A DNA stretch of 64,000 nt from Lepidurus packardi. Lineage: Eukaryota > Arthropoda > Branchiopoda > Notostraca > Triopsidae. Within the stretch, counting starts at the first letter, position 1. Each line of letters opens with the position of its first letter. This document shows, piece by piece, positions 24,677 to 36,605 of the stretch. The notes under the pieces are model-generated. The model saw only the letters and a program-made list of their open reading frames with translations. It ran no database searches and was not told where the DNA came from. Made by a program: the position numbers and the translations under genes. Location: assembly GCA_023053545.1 (NCBI GenBank), contig JAKZAN010000002.1:6246375-6310374 (forward strand), in the 5' to 3' direction.

Positions 24677-26395
24677 TGGATACAAGACGAAATTTCTCAT
24701 AGGGTTTCGGTAACTCTCGGTACAAGTCGAATTTCGTGTTCCTCATCGTAATGTTGATCCTAAGGTTTATAATGTTAGACGTTCTGGAATTGAACCGCTG
24801 CAGACATAAACCGGAAAGACGAATGTGAGCTAAAGAAGTGTGAGCAAATTTTGTGGAAGAATCCACGATGGAAAACTTGGTATGACTGTGGTGATTGACA
24901 AGCATAAGAGCTTATGTAGGAGTCTTTCTTGACCTTCTGGGTATCAGATTTGTATGATTTTTTATTTGTTTCGTTAATCAAAGGTCGGTATGGTTGTACA
25001 CCACCAGAAATGGTAAGCTTTCACTTGCAGAGCAAATATTGCTCAGTGTTTCTGATTTTTTTGGCCTTGGAGATACAGTTGGTATTCGTATTCAAATTGA
25101 CACCATCTCAGTGCGTTTAAATTCGATCTAAGTCGGCTTTTTCATTACGGATCAGGTGATGTTATATGCCTAAACGAGTGACCCAAAGTACTATACTTTT
25201 AAATGGCTGTTGCTTAATATAATGATTCCTACTACGTAATGCAATGATTCTGACTTAATGCTAAATATCATGCGGGCCCTATGAGTTAGTTCAAGTTTTC
25301 CGTTATTGGACAGCTCTATAGTATATCAGGTGGGAGTTGATGTTGAACAATTCTCGTAAAGCTCGCCATTTAGCAGATGAAAGGTTTAGTCACTGCCTCG
25401 GCATTTAAGCAGAGCTAATATGTAAACACATATCATTCTATGTTAATTGACATGAAGGAACAAAGCAACAGAATATCCCGTGTCGAAAGTGCGGATGGAA
25501 CCATTGTATACGGTAATCGCGGGCTGTTCCGTTCAGAGGATACTTTGTAGCTTCATTGTAGGTAATGACATTGAAGGATCGTAATGCATACAAGATGCTT
25601 GTTGTTTTGTTCATTATCAAAGGACAAGAAAATGTATGAGCAAAGCGTTGAGTACACAATAAGAATTTCGAATAGTCCTCATCAGTCAATTTGAAGCATA
25701 CAAACACTCTTCGGATCGTGTGTGGCCTTGCTAAACAAATTCGTAAATCTTTGACAGTCCAATATACTGGTTTATTTCATTCTTTAAATCCTTTTTTGCC
25801 CTTCACCAAGCCTTTTACTTCAAGATCTGGTATAATTTTGTTTGGTAGTATTTAAGCCATATGAGCTGTATCTGTTTCATAATACTATAATCTAGTCCTG
25901 TAATCACAATCAAGTAACCAAGTACAGTAACCATAAGCACTGCAAGCATATAGTAATCGCAAAAAGTTTCAGAGAGCACTGGCTGTAGAATGCTATTGGT
26001 TGCCTTATCCCCGTGATTTTTAATGGATTTCTCCCTTTTCAACAGCGGGATTGCACCATTTCCCAAGTTCAAGGCATTCTTCTATGGAGCATTACTTTTC
26101 CGCTGTTGATTTTTTATTGATTGTAATGAAAAGGAACATATGCTCACAACATGACCTAAGGCGAACCTAGAAATGGTATTTGAGTTTAAGCTCAGATTTG
26201 GTAATTGTAAGGAAATTGAGTGCCTAACTTTTGGTTATAAAAAAAAATGTGTATGCTTGTCAATTGTTTTTCAAAAGGTGCTTTGATGGAAAAGAACAAG
26301 ATCACGACTATACGCTGCAATTCGTATATTTGTATTATAAGCAAGTTTTTCTACATTCCAAGTTTGGCGTAAGTAAGCGTTCAATCGGGATGTCT
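24677..26395. other. Intergenic stretch
   Basis: No supported gene on either strand. Short open frames lack domains. The part just above 24676 probably held upstream exons of the frameshifted cuticle gene, but I cannot recognise them. Confidence 0.4.
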
Positions 26396-27688
26396 TTAGT
26401 AAAAAGTCCTCTGGTTACGGAGAACGGGGACGGCGTTGTTGGAAGATGAAGAAGGAGCGGCTCGGGCAGCTTCCACGACTATATTGGCGGTGGCTGCAGA
26501 GAAAGCGTACCCGTTGTTTGTACGAACAACAGGGGCAGGCTCAGCGTAGCCATTGTTGCTGCGAACAACTGGGTCGGGTTGAGCGTAGTTGTTGCTGCTG
26601 CGAACAGCCGGGGCAGCTACGGAATCGTAAGCATAAGCGTTCTTTGCGGCCACGGCACGAGCAGTTGGTACTTCAGTGGTGGAAGGAATGATGCCGAAAT
26701 TGGCGTTCACGCCAAAAGAAGAAGGGGAATCGTTGCAGTTGACGTTGAACCACCAATCGCAGACCAAGTTTTGTTGTGAGAAAATGGTTCCGTTGGGGCA
26801 CAAAAACGAGTACTTGACGTTGGTCTCACAGACATGGAAGAGCTGTATACAAAGAGTAAAAGATTAGAGAAAGAAAGTGTAACTAAATCATGTATGTTCC
26901 ATGATTGTTTAATTCTTGTACCTGACATCCAACTTCCACATCAGCGTAGTAACCATAATTGAATTGTTGGTTTTCGCAACGGAAAGAAGTTTGGGGCATA
27001 GCGTCCTGGGTATAGATGGAGTAGTCAACACCAGCTGTACCGGGAATCTCATCAACGTAGCCGTTATCATCACCATCGTCATTACGAGTCTAAAATCACC
27101 AAAGAGAAATTGGGTAAAAGTGTCATGAGAATGGCAAAGCGCATTTCGGAATTGCCGTTGCTAACTTACATTAACCTTACTGCGTGTTTCAGTGAAAGCA
27201 TATTTCGGGGCAGCATTCCGAGTCTGGTGGTAACGAAAATAAATTCATTTTTTAACAAGATGCTTGATTACATACTTTTCTTTTTTCTTTTCCTTACCTG
27301 GATAATGACAGAGTCTGCATTGGCGTTGGCAGCATAACCATTGTTGGTACGGGAATTCACCACGGAGGCTGCATAAGCCGAGTCCGCACTACGGCTCAAG
27401 TCTACGCTATAGCAAGTCGCCTGCAATTCAAATACATGGTAAAAGTCTACTTCTTAGAAAATTAAATGTTTCGACTTAAACGTAAAGTTTAGCTAAGCGC
27501 TAATTCTAAAAAATACAAGTTTAGGTACGGTAAAACCTACCTGAGCGATGATAAGTCTACTTCTTAGAAAATTAAATGTTTAGGCTTAAAAGTATAGATT
27601 AGCTAAGCGTTAATTCTTAGAATACAAGTTTAGGTACGGTAAAACCTACCTGAGCGATGAAAAAGGCTGCGAGGAGGACTCGGAACAT
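26396..27688 (-). CDS. CPAP1-type cuticle protein, one ChtBD2, five exons
   Basis: Secreted chitin-binding protein of the single-ChtBD2 (peritrophin-A/CBM14) cuticular class; expected in cuticle or chitinous matrix. Exons 27650-27688, 27298-27420, 27170-27223, 26922-27089 and 26396-26842 close in phase to 276 aa. Exon 1 encodes only a signal-peptide start (MFRVLLAAFFIAQ). Residues 108-164 form the ChtBD2: Cys 110, 127, 133, 143, 156 and 164, with GYYADVEVGCQ, FHVC, LCPNGTIF and CDWWFNVNC. The C-terminal third has threefold repeats of the type VRSNNGYAxPxPVV. A TATA box lies 135 bp upstream. The intron-1 duplication is described separately. Confidence 0.93.
27443..27660 (-). repeat. ~109 bp tandem duplication spanning a 5' splice site
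   Basis: Two copies, about 27443-27551 and 27553-27660, cover the first part of intron 1 plus the last 11 bases of exon 1 of the 276-aa cuticle gene. The true donor (GTAGGT) is at 27644-27649; a second identical exon end plus donor lies at 27535-27551. Copies differ by a handful of substitutions and small indels. Confidence 0.9.
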
Positions 27689-27822
27689 GATGAGTTTGCT
27701 TGAATGTTGGGTAGTTTACTGGTACCGTTAATTCTGGCGGGATCTCAAAGTTTTCTGGCTTTGGGAGATGGAAGCAGAAGATGAGTCGAAGAACTGATGC
27801 TGTTACTGGAAATGGACCCTGG

Positions 27823-27830
27823 TATTTATA
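27823..27830 (-). promoter_or_regulatory. TATA box of the 276-aa cuticle gene
   Basis: TATAAATA on the minus strand, 135 bp before the start codon. The same octamer stands at a similar distance before both duplicated cuticle genes. Confidence 0.75.
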
Positions 27831-29259
27831 CCGGATGAAACAGTTCAGCCGAAGCTCCTGACTGGTTCAGAAGAAGCAACCATACGTGTTGCTGTTGGTC
27901 ACGAATTCATTATCATGTAATCAGCTCTTGGAATATGCAGAGGGAGAGTTACAGTCTTTTTTTTATTATTCCTGTGCAACCTTGGGGCTAGAGAGGAGAC
28001 AAGACACAGATGGAGATGGCTGAGCTTGACCAATGCTAATGAAGGGATACCAGAACCGGGCTTGAAAGAGAAATGTGGCCGAGCTGAATCGGTTTTCGGG
28101 AAAGTCAGAAAATCAGAGTAATGCGGAATAGTAGAATTTTTATAAGGTTGTAGTATCATGATCCGTTTTAGAAACCTAAGAAAAATCTACTTTAATCAGT
28201 CGTTGATCTTTCTTGACAAAGCACAACAGCTTACGTTATTTGCGCATTTTGATCATCTTTCCGCTCTTCACTATTCCGACTTTCGCTTTTCTTTCGGGTA
28301 TGCCTTGCGCACAGCCTGACCTTATTTTTTGCCTCGTACGAGTGAACGGAAACGAGCCCGCTTAACTATGTTAGTTGCATCGTTAGTTTGTATCCTTTAG
28401 AAGATCACAGCATTGAGCATGTGGACTCCTGTGGAGAAACCTCACCGGGAGTCTAAACGATCCTCGGGAAGAAGCTCCCGAGCATCAGCGACGTTTATGT
28501 AATGGAATTATGGATTTATGAGCCGATTCGGGATCAGAGTAAGGCTCTCGTGTTTCCAAACGTGCAAGAAAAACGCAATCTTTATGAATTTGCGAAGTTG
28601 CACTTAAGATGTATGCAGATTTATGGGGCACCTGGAGCGTCCACTTTATTGGAAACTCATGACGCGACTTTCTGTAGTCATCTTTTGTCTAGTTCACCTA
28701 TGTTTTAACAAAATAAAATAAAAATAAGTATATTAAAAATAAGAAAGCGATTTCCGTTGTAAAGTGGTGTATGGCACACGAGTCTTGGGTTTTATATGCA
28801 GGCTTGCGTCACCCGTGGGTTGATTTTAATTGTATTCACCTTATTTTATAGATTATAGTATCACATTTCAAGGCATTTATATGGGCCATAAGTCTTGACT
28901 TTATGTTATTCCATTTTGTCTGGCCTTGGACATCATACACTTGCCTCAAATACTCGCATAATATTCAAGCAGCCCTTCTTTCGCCCGAGAGAAAGTTAAT
29001 TTCGTTTTATGGGTTCTTATGAAATAAAAAAAATCTCTGGGGTGCGGTATGACATGATTCGGGAAGCTCGCGCATTAGCTGGAACTAATTACTGCCCGGT
29101 ATAAAATACGTTTATAGGTTGCAATTTTCCAACCGTTCTCTGTGGTTCGTTTTCGAGGAGAGTTTTTATCTTACGCCGTATTAGTCCATGCTTACTTTCT
29201 TAAAAACGGAGTCGGTGTTCAGCCTTTTTATTGCTCAGTAATGTCCAAGTAATAACCTT
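27831..29259. other. Intergenic stretch
   Basis: AT-rich spacer with no supported gene. A plus-strand open frame at 28502-28708 has no recognisable domain and is probably chance. Confidence 0.4.
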
Positions 29260-30087
29260 CTGTGTCAATCATTATATGTTGATTTATAACAATATAATGC
29301 TGAGCTTAACTTGCTTATAGGCGTAGCAAATCCGCAAGTCTGCTTTAACCTATACATATACACTGAAACGTGCTTGAAAAAAGTTCAAAGTTTAACACAT
29401 TGACATCTTGTTCGCAATTTCCCATTCTTAATGGCGTTAACAATATTTCACTTAAAAGTTTCGAAGTTTAAGGTTTACAAGTGCTTACTTCAAGTTATAA
29501 TTTCAAAGCTTACTTTATGCATGTATAAGCTAATATTTTGAACGGATTTCAATTTTTATGGCATTAAAGGTTGCACACATTTTATGGAATCCATAGTTTT
29601 AAATATTGTGTTCGCATTGTAAGAACCTTTCAGCTTTTATAACTCAGAAGTTACATGGACACTTATTAGCCTTTTTAATTGGTCCATTTATCAATAAAAA
29701 TCGAAAGTAACTCATAAAACAATACTGGTTTTTGCGTTTACAGCCTTCGCATGTATGTCCATCATCCTTGCAAGTTGGCCAGCATAAAAACGCAAATTTA
29801 TAACCTTTACTGCCTGAACTGGCGTTCATTGTCTTAAGCGATTATTAATTCATGTGTTTTTTTTAATTGGTTTGTAATAACGAAAAACAATTTCAGAACT
29901 CGTAATCATGTTAGGTGCTATTTTTGTATTAATCCATATAATTTCCTCTTCCCTATTTGCCACAAAATATATTAAAGTTTCCCATAAACCCAGTAGAGAT
30001 GAAAAATAGACATCTCAGGAAATTTTCAAAGTTCGGTCGCTAAGTTGTCTGCTAAGCTGCATTATTGGCATTGCGTTACTCCAAGAT

Positions 30088-31545
30088 TTAGCTGTTGTAA
30101 ACGTTACCACTAGAACGTTGCAACAATTCTAGAAGTTCAGGGGTAGCGCGAAGGGTGTATGACATAACAGTCTGGGTTTGAACTGTGTTGCGGACTGCAG
30201 GAGTTGCTGATACAGGCACGGTTCGGACAGCAGGAACAGTACGAACAGCAGGGATGACTCCAAAGTTGGCGTTGTTGGAATAGAAGGTGACCGAATCTTC
30301 ACAGTTGACGTTGTACCACCAGTTGCAGACCATAGTGCGCTGGTCGAAGATGGTTCCATTGGGACACAAGAAGGATTGCTGGATTTTTCGTCCGAATCCA
30401 TTATCTTGGCAAGTATGGAAAACCTACAAGGTAGAAACCATGTTGTTTCATTATGCGAGTTGCAAACCCCTGATCTGTGTTTTCTTACTTGGCAAGAAGC
30501 CTCTACATCAGCGTAGTAGCCATAAGTATCACGTTGATCGGCGCAGCTGAAAGAAGTGGCAGGAATGGTGGCAAACACGGGATAGTCTGTAATGGCAATA
30601 CCTACGATACCATTGATTTGACCAGAGGGTTGGATTTGAGTGAAGGTATCATCGCTTGGTTGGGCAGGAAACTTCAAGAAAGAATTCATTACTGCTATTA
30701 TCGCATATTAGAAACCACAAAAAATAAAAAATAAGACCATTCTGTCCTTACTGGGAAATCAGCTGCGACAGCGTTCGTCTCTGGAATGGGTCCGTAGCCG
30801 TAAGCAGGAGCAGATGTTCCGACAGGGATGAGAGGAGGTAGAGGAAGATCGGCGACGACATCAGAAATAATAGGCTGAGGAATCGTGAAGGAAGGCGATG
30901 AAAAGTCGTACGAGTAGGAGTTTGAAGGAGGAGACGCCGAGGGAAAAGGATTGGAGTTCGCGTAGCCATAGGCAGTAGTACGAGTATTGGCCGCCGTATC
31001 TGTGGTTCCAGCATTGACAGTACGGCTATTGCCAGAACTAGACGAAGTAGAAGAAACGGGAGTTGGGGTTAAGGAAGAAGATGGGACTGCGGCGGCAGCG
31101 CCATTGGAAACAACGTTAACGGTTATGAAGCCATTGTCGCTGTTGTTGCTGGTACGCAGAGCGGGCGTATTGGTCCCTTGAGCTGCGGTATTAGAGCGCA
31201 GAGCCATGAAGCTAGCAGATGAGTCAGAAAATGAGGAGGCGGAGCCAGCACGGTAGACTACGGGATCGGCTGTCGAAGCTGTACGGATGTCTACCACACC
31301 AGGATTGACGTAGTTACTAATGCTAGCAGAGCGGAAGGTGGGACTGGTATTGTAGTCGTTTGAAGAACGAGAATTGTCAGGCGAGTTGATCCTTAGGAAT
31401 TTCAGTGCTGGGTTTACTCTCACCTCTCGGAACTGCAAGTGTAAAATATTTTAGATTATTTTTTAGTTAAATTTCTTTAATTGGATTTTACCTGTCCAGC
31501 TAAGGCTGCTGCGACTATAACGGTGAAATAAGCCAGGAACTTCAT
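30088..31545 (-). CDS. CPAP1-type cuticle protein, duplicated copy 1 (417 aa)
   Basis: Secreted protein with one C-terminal ChtBD2. Exons 31492-31545, 30752-31432, 30489-30671 and 30088-30423 join in phase to 417 aa. Exon 1 is an 18-residue signal peptide (MKFLAYFTVIVAAALAGQ). Residues 19-245 are low complexity, rich in Ser, Thr, Asn, Ala and Pro. The ChtBD2 occupies about 286-347 with Cys 288, 305, 311, 326, 339 and 347 and the motifs GYYADVEASCQ, FHTC, LCPNGTIFDQ and CNWWYNVNC. The tail has PAVRTV repeats and ends RSSGNVYNS. A TATA box is 117 bp upstream. Chitin binding is inferred from the domain; tissue and function are unknown. Confidence 0.94.
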
Positions 31546-31661
31546 GGTAGTTATCCTCTTCGGAATACTTCTTAAGTTGTAGATTTAGTAGTATTAGACT
31601 TAAGGTGTTCTTGGAGGAACTGTAGAAGCTGCTCTGTGGTGAGTTAAGTGAGCAAACGACC

Positions 31662-31669
31662 TATTTATA
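31662..31669 (-). promoter_or_regulatory. TATA box of duplicated cuticle gene copy 1
   Basis: TATAAATA on the minus strand followed by GGTCGTTTGCTCACTTAACT; the start codon is 117 bp downstream. The arrangement is conserved in copy 2. Confidence 0.75.
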
Positions 31670-32902
31670 CTCGAGTAATGGACACTGGTCTGCCACGGTG
31701 AAACTGTAAGTCACTCGGCAAGACCTTGGTTCGTAAAAAAAGTTACCACTGGGTGAACTTTCTTTCTCTCGCACGAATTTTAGTGTGAAATCGCTGTCGA
31801 GGATCACGTTGGTATGTACAATGTCATTCGACGAGTTGGAGAAAGAATGAGCGTTTCCAATATGGACTTCTTACTGCTATGTCTAGGCTTATGCATTATG
31901 GGGTACCCAAGCGTTTTTTTTTTTCTTCTTTTTTTGCGTCAACCGGGCAATTGATTGACGAGTTTAAATGGAGAATTTTCTTAGTTTTAAGATTTTTGAA
32001 TTTAGGATGAAGAATTTGGAAAGTCCAAATACAAACCTCTGTGTCAATCCTTATATGTTGACATATAACAATATAATATGTTGAGCTTAACTTTGCTTTA
32101 GTCGAAGCGAATCCACAAGTCCGCTTTAACTTATACATATTTGTATATGTATAAGTTAAAGAAACGTGATTGAAAAAGTTAATGGTTTAACGACGTTGAC
32201 TTTTTTTCGCCATTCCTTATTTTAAGCCGTTTACATACTTAACTTAAAATTTTCTAAACGTAAAGTTTAAACAAATAATTCACGAAGAGCTATTTACGGT
32301 TATCATTTAAAGTTTTAATTACGTATTTATAAACCAACATTTTGAATGGATTATAATTTTTTTGGCATTAAAGACAGCACAAGTTTTATGGAATCCATAG
32401 TTTTGTACATTATGTTTACCGTGTAAGAATCTCTCAGACTTTATAACTCAGGAGTTACGTGAACACTTACAGCCGTGTTAATTGATCCCTTTACTGATAA
32501 AAAGTCCTAACTCATTAAACAATACTGGTTTTTGCGTTAACAGACTCCGCATGTATGTCTATCCTCGCAAGTTGGTCAGCATAAAAAATTCAAATTTATT
32601 ACCTTTTACTGATTGAGCTGGCAAGTTTCTTAAGCGTTTATTTAATTAATGTCTTTTTAAACTAGTTTGTAGCTAATAACTGCAGGCCACTTTCACGAAA
32701 AATAATTTCAGAAGTCGTAATCATTTTAGATGCTATTCGTGTATTAACCCATATAATTTCCTCTTCCCTATTTGCCACAAAATATATTAAAATTTCCTAG
32801 AAACCCAGTAGAGATGAAAAATAGACATCTCAGGAAATTTTACAAGTTCGGTCGTTGAGTTGTCTGTTAAGCTGCATTATTGGCATTGCGTTACTCCAAG
32901 AT

Positions 32903-34405
32903 TTAGCTGTCGTAAACGTTACCACCAGAACGTTGCAGCAATTCTAGAAGTTCAGGTGTAGCGCGAAGGGTGTATGAAGTAACAGTCTGGGTTTGAACTG
33001 TGTTGCGGACTGCAGGAGTTGCTGATACAGGCACGGCTTGGACAGCAGGAACAGCAGGAACAGTACGAACAGCAGGAACAGTACGAACAGCAGGAACACT
33101 ACGAACAGCAGGAATGACTCCGAAGTTGGCGTTGTTGGAATAGAAGGTGACCGAATCTTCACAGTTGACGTTGTACCACCAGTTGCAGACCATAGTGCGC
33201 TGGTCAAAGATGGTTCCATTGGGACACAAGAAGGATTGCTGGATTTTTCGTCCGAATCCATTATCTTGGCAAATATGGAAAACCTACAAGGTAGAAACCA
33301 TGTTCTTTCATTATACGAGTTGGCAACATTGATGTGTGTTTCCTTACTTGGCAAGAAGCCTCTACATCAGCGTAGTAGCCATAAGTATCACGTTGATCGG
33401 CGCAGCTGAAAGAAGTGGCAGGAATGGTGGCAAACACGGGATAATCGGTAATGGCAACACCTACAATACCATTGATTTGACCAGAGGGTTGGATTTGAGT
33501 GAAGGTATCATCGTTTGGCTGGGCAGGAAACTTCAAGAAAGAATACATTATTGTTATTATCGCATATTAGAAACCAATAAAAAATAAAAACTAAGACCAT
33601 TCTGTCCTTACTGGGAAATCAGCTGCGACAGCGTTCGTCTCTGGAATGGGTCCGTAGCCGTAAGCAGGAGCAGATGTTCCGACAGGGATGAGAGGAGGTA
33701 GAGGAAGATCGGCGAAGACATCAGAAACAATAGGTTGAGGAATCGTGAAGGAAGACGACGAAGAGCCGAACGAGTAGGAGTTTGAAGGAGGAGACGCCGA
33801 GGGAAAAGGATTGGAGTTCGCGTAGCCATAGGCAGTAGCACGAGTATTGGCCGCCGTATCTGTGGTTCCAGCATTGACAGTACGGCTATTGCCAGAAATA
33901 GACGAAGTAGAAGAAACGGGAGTTGGGGTTAAGGAAGACGAGGAGACTGTGGTAGCAGGGCCATTGGAAACAACGTTAACGGTTATGAAGTCATTGTTGC
34001 TGTTGTTGTTGGTACGCAGAGCGGGCGTATTGGTCCCTTGAGCTGCGGTATTAGAGCGCAGAGGTATGAAGCTAGCAGATGAGTCAGAAAATGAGGAGGT
34101 GGAACCAGCACGGTAGACTACGGGATCGGCTGTCGAAGCTGTACGGATGGCTACCACACCAGGATTGACGTAGTTACTAGTATTAGCAGAGCGGAACTTG
34201 AGACCGGTATTGTAGTCGTTTGAAGAACGGGAATTGTCAGGCGAGTTGATCCTTAGGAATTTCAGTGCTGGGTTTACTCTCACCTCTCGGAACTGCAAAT
34301 GTAAAATATTTTAGATGATTTTTTAGTTAAATTTCTTTAATTGGATTTTACCTGTCCAGCTAAGGCTGCTGCGACCATGACGGTGAAATAAGCCAGGAAC
34401 TTCAT
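32903..34405 (-). CDS. CPAP1-type cuticle protein, duplicated copy 2 (432 aa)
   Basis: Paralogue of the gene at 30088-31545, with exons 34352-34405, 33612-34292, 33348-33530 and 32903-33283 in phase. The first three exons have exactly the same lengths as in copy 1. Same signal peptide, Ser/Thr-rich middle and ChtBD2 (GYYADVEASCQ, FHIC, LCPNGTIFDQ, CNWWYNVNC). The only length change is 15 extra residues in the tail, from more copies of a VPAVRT hexapeptide (18 bp repeat, about 33046-33112). It ends RSGGNVYDS. A TATA box is 117 bp upstream. Both copies look functional. Confidence 0.94.
33046..33112 (-). repeat. 18 bp coding minisatellite (VPAVRT repeat)
   Basis: Repeats built on ACAGCAGGAACAGTACGA (plus strand) encode Val-Pro-Ala-Val-Arg-Thr units. 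Copy 1 of the gene pair has fewer units at about 30223-30256. Confidence 0.85.
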
Positions 34406-34521
34406 GGTAGTTATCCTCTTCGGAATACTTCTTAAGTTGTACGTTTAGTAGTATTAGACTTAAGGTGTTCTTGGAGGAACTAGAGAAGCTGCTCTGTGGA
34501 GAGTCAAGTGAGCAAAGGACC

Positions 34522-34529
34522 TATTTATA
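34522..34529 (-). promoter_or_regulatory. TATA box of duplicated cuticle gene copy 2
   Basis: TATAAATA on the minus strand, same context and 117 bp spacing to ATG as in copy 1. Confidence 0.75.
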
Positions 34530-34815
34530 CTCGAATAATGGACAGTGGTCCTCCATGGTGAAACAGTAAGTCACTTGGCAAGACCTTGGTTCCTAAAAAA
34601 AAGTTACCACTAGGTGAACTTTCTTTCTCACGCACGAACTTTAGGGTGAAATCGCTGGCGAGGATCACGTTGGTATGAACAATGTCGCTCGACGAGTTTG
34701 AGAAAGAAGATGAGCGTTTCCAATATGGGCTTCTTACCGCTATGTCTAAGCTCATGCAATATGGGTACCCAAGCGGTTTTTTATGTATTTTTTTACGTAA
34801 ACCGAGCAATTGATG

Positions 34816-36605
34816 GGTGTGAAATGCTAATGAGACAAAAACGAACAGTGAAGATGGCGTTATTGCTTAGCAAGATAAGTTAGACACATCCATTTGTCAC
34901 CTGATCGAAGGTTTTCTGATGTTGCGACCAAACAAAAGTATTACAGGAGGATATTTAACGACTGGACTAGAATGCTAATAAGCTCGCAATGATGGAGAAA
35001 AACGGGTAAGAAAGAGGTGTTGGATGCATCTCCGCTTTCACTTTTGGATGTCCCAAGATTGTCAGATTAAATCAAACTATGTAATATGAGGCAGGTATTC
35101 CGGTTGCTCGAAGCAAACGCCTGTGTGTGAACGACGAAGAAGCGCGACATTTTATAACAGGAAAAAAACATGCATCTTTGGGAACAATGTCTGTTCAAAC
35201 TACGTCAGTGAATGCTAATGCGTGTCAATAGGTACGAACCATTATAAGAGCCCTTATAGTTATCTTTTATCTAGCTTAGAAGCATTTTGCATGCTCCATA
35301 GCCTATAAGCTTTCCGAGTACTTCTAATGGAATACGAAACGTCATGTGCATACTCCGTATTAGGAATGCCCAACTTGACTTTTTCTTCTTGTGGAATTAA
35401 TGAAGTGAAATTCTCAATTAAGGATTAAGGGATAAACCGTGTACTTTTGTTAAAACAAGATGTTCATTGTCTACGAAAACTATGCGGAGCGTATGATGGC
35501 AGTGCTTACGGAACAGTCCCAGCATCTTAGCTTCATTAAAACTAATTATAGTGTAAGTATACGGCAAATTATGCTAGTCGGCAAACGAAAGCAAAAGCTG
35601 TCAGACCCACAAAGGCGGTAAAGCATTACATCGCTTGCTTTACCCACGCGTCGCTTTACTTTTTAGCTTATTAAATCCACCTTTCGCCGAACATCATCCG
35701 TAATTCTTGACAGACTTGATGCCCTGCAAGATTTGGGCGTGACAGTATGCAGAGAAAAGTAGTTGTTTATCGGTCCTTGTCCTTTGGCAATCGGCAACGC
35801 GACAGAAGGACGGCACGACATAAGGACTTCGGACCCCAATACTAGGATGACAGGTCCTAGGAACCAATGGTATTTCGAGTTCAAAACTTATCTATTCATT
35901 AGTAAAGCATCAAAGAGATTAAAAGGAGCTTAACTCGTATGAAAAATTGCATCACAAGGACGACAGGCCCCGACGCAAGGAAGACGGACCCCGACACATG
36001 GACGACAATAATCGCTAGCACTACGGTCATGGCCTTCGGATGGAAATTTTTGGACTAAACGTTCTCCAGGTAAGTAAATAAGACGCAGCCTTTCAGCTAC
36101 CTTATATATTAATTAGAAGAAACTTGAATACAACAATTGGAAAAAATACATACATCTGATAAACCAAATGAATCCGATAAACCTGAACGATCGATTTCTG
36201 AACAAAATGAACCAGTTTGTTTTCATACAATTTCCAACAGCACTCAGTTGCTCAGACTGGAAACAAACCGTTAATTAGCGACTTTCGCGGTGTGCGAAAC
36301 TCGTTTCTTTTAATCCCACTTAACCCAATTTAAGTGACTTGAAGTTCATGTCGTCGTAAAATGCTTATAACACCGTTTCGCTACAACTCTATTGTCATCA
36401 CATACATAAACGGAGAGCCAAGTCCAGCTTGGGACTCATAGTTAACAAAATGTAATAGAAAGATCAAAGCTACGGCATTTCCGTATGAACCTTAGGGCAC
36501 ACTGGAACACAAACATTATGAACAGGTAGTTAACAAGAGTCTCTTTAGCTTGCAGAGACTTTTTTCCCTTTTATGATTAAAGGTCTCGATAGAAAACTCA
36601 TTAAC
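34816..36605. other. Intergenic stretch with weak short repeats
   Basis: No supported gene. Around 35953-36010 there are about three degenerate ~19-21 bp repeats of the type AAGGACGACAGGCCCCGAC, AAGGAAGACGGACCCCGAC and ATGGACGAC. Related text appears at 35795-35850. Function unknown. Confidence 0.4.

Larger units (their letters stand above)
29260..34815. repeat. Tandem segmental duplication, two ~2.7 kb units
   Basis: Unit 1 is about 29260-31955 and unit 2 about 32035-34815. Each contains one complete cuticle gene, about 800 bp of its 3' flank and about 400 bp of its promoter side. Matching blocks include TGTGTCAATC at 29261 and 32040, CTCAGGAAATTTT before each stop codon, and GGTACCCAAGCG at the far end. 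Exon lengths are identical except the last. Confidence 0.92.
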
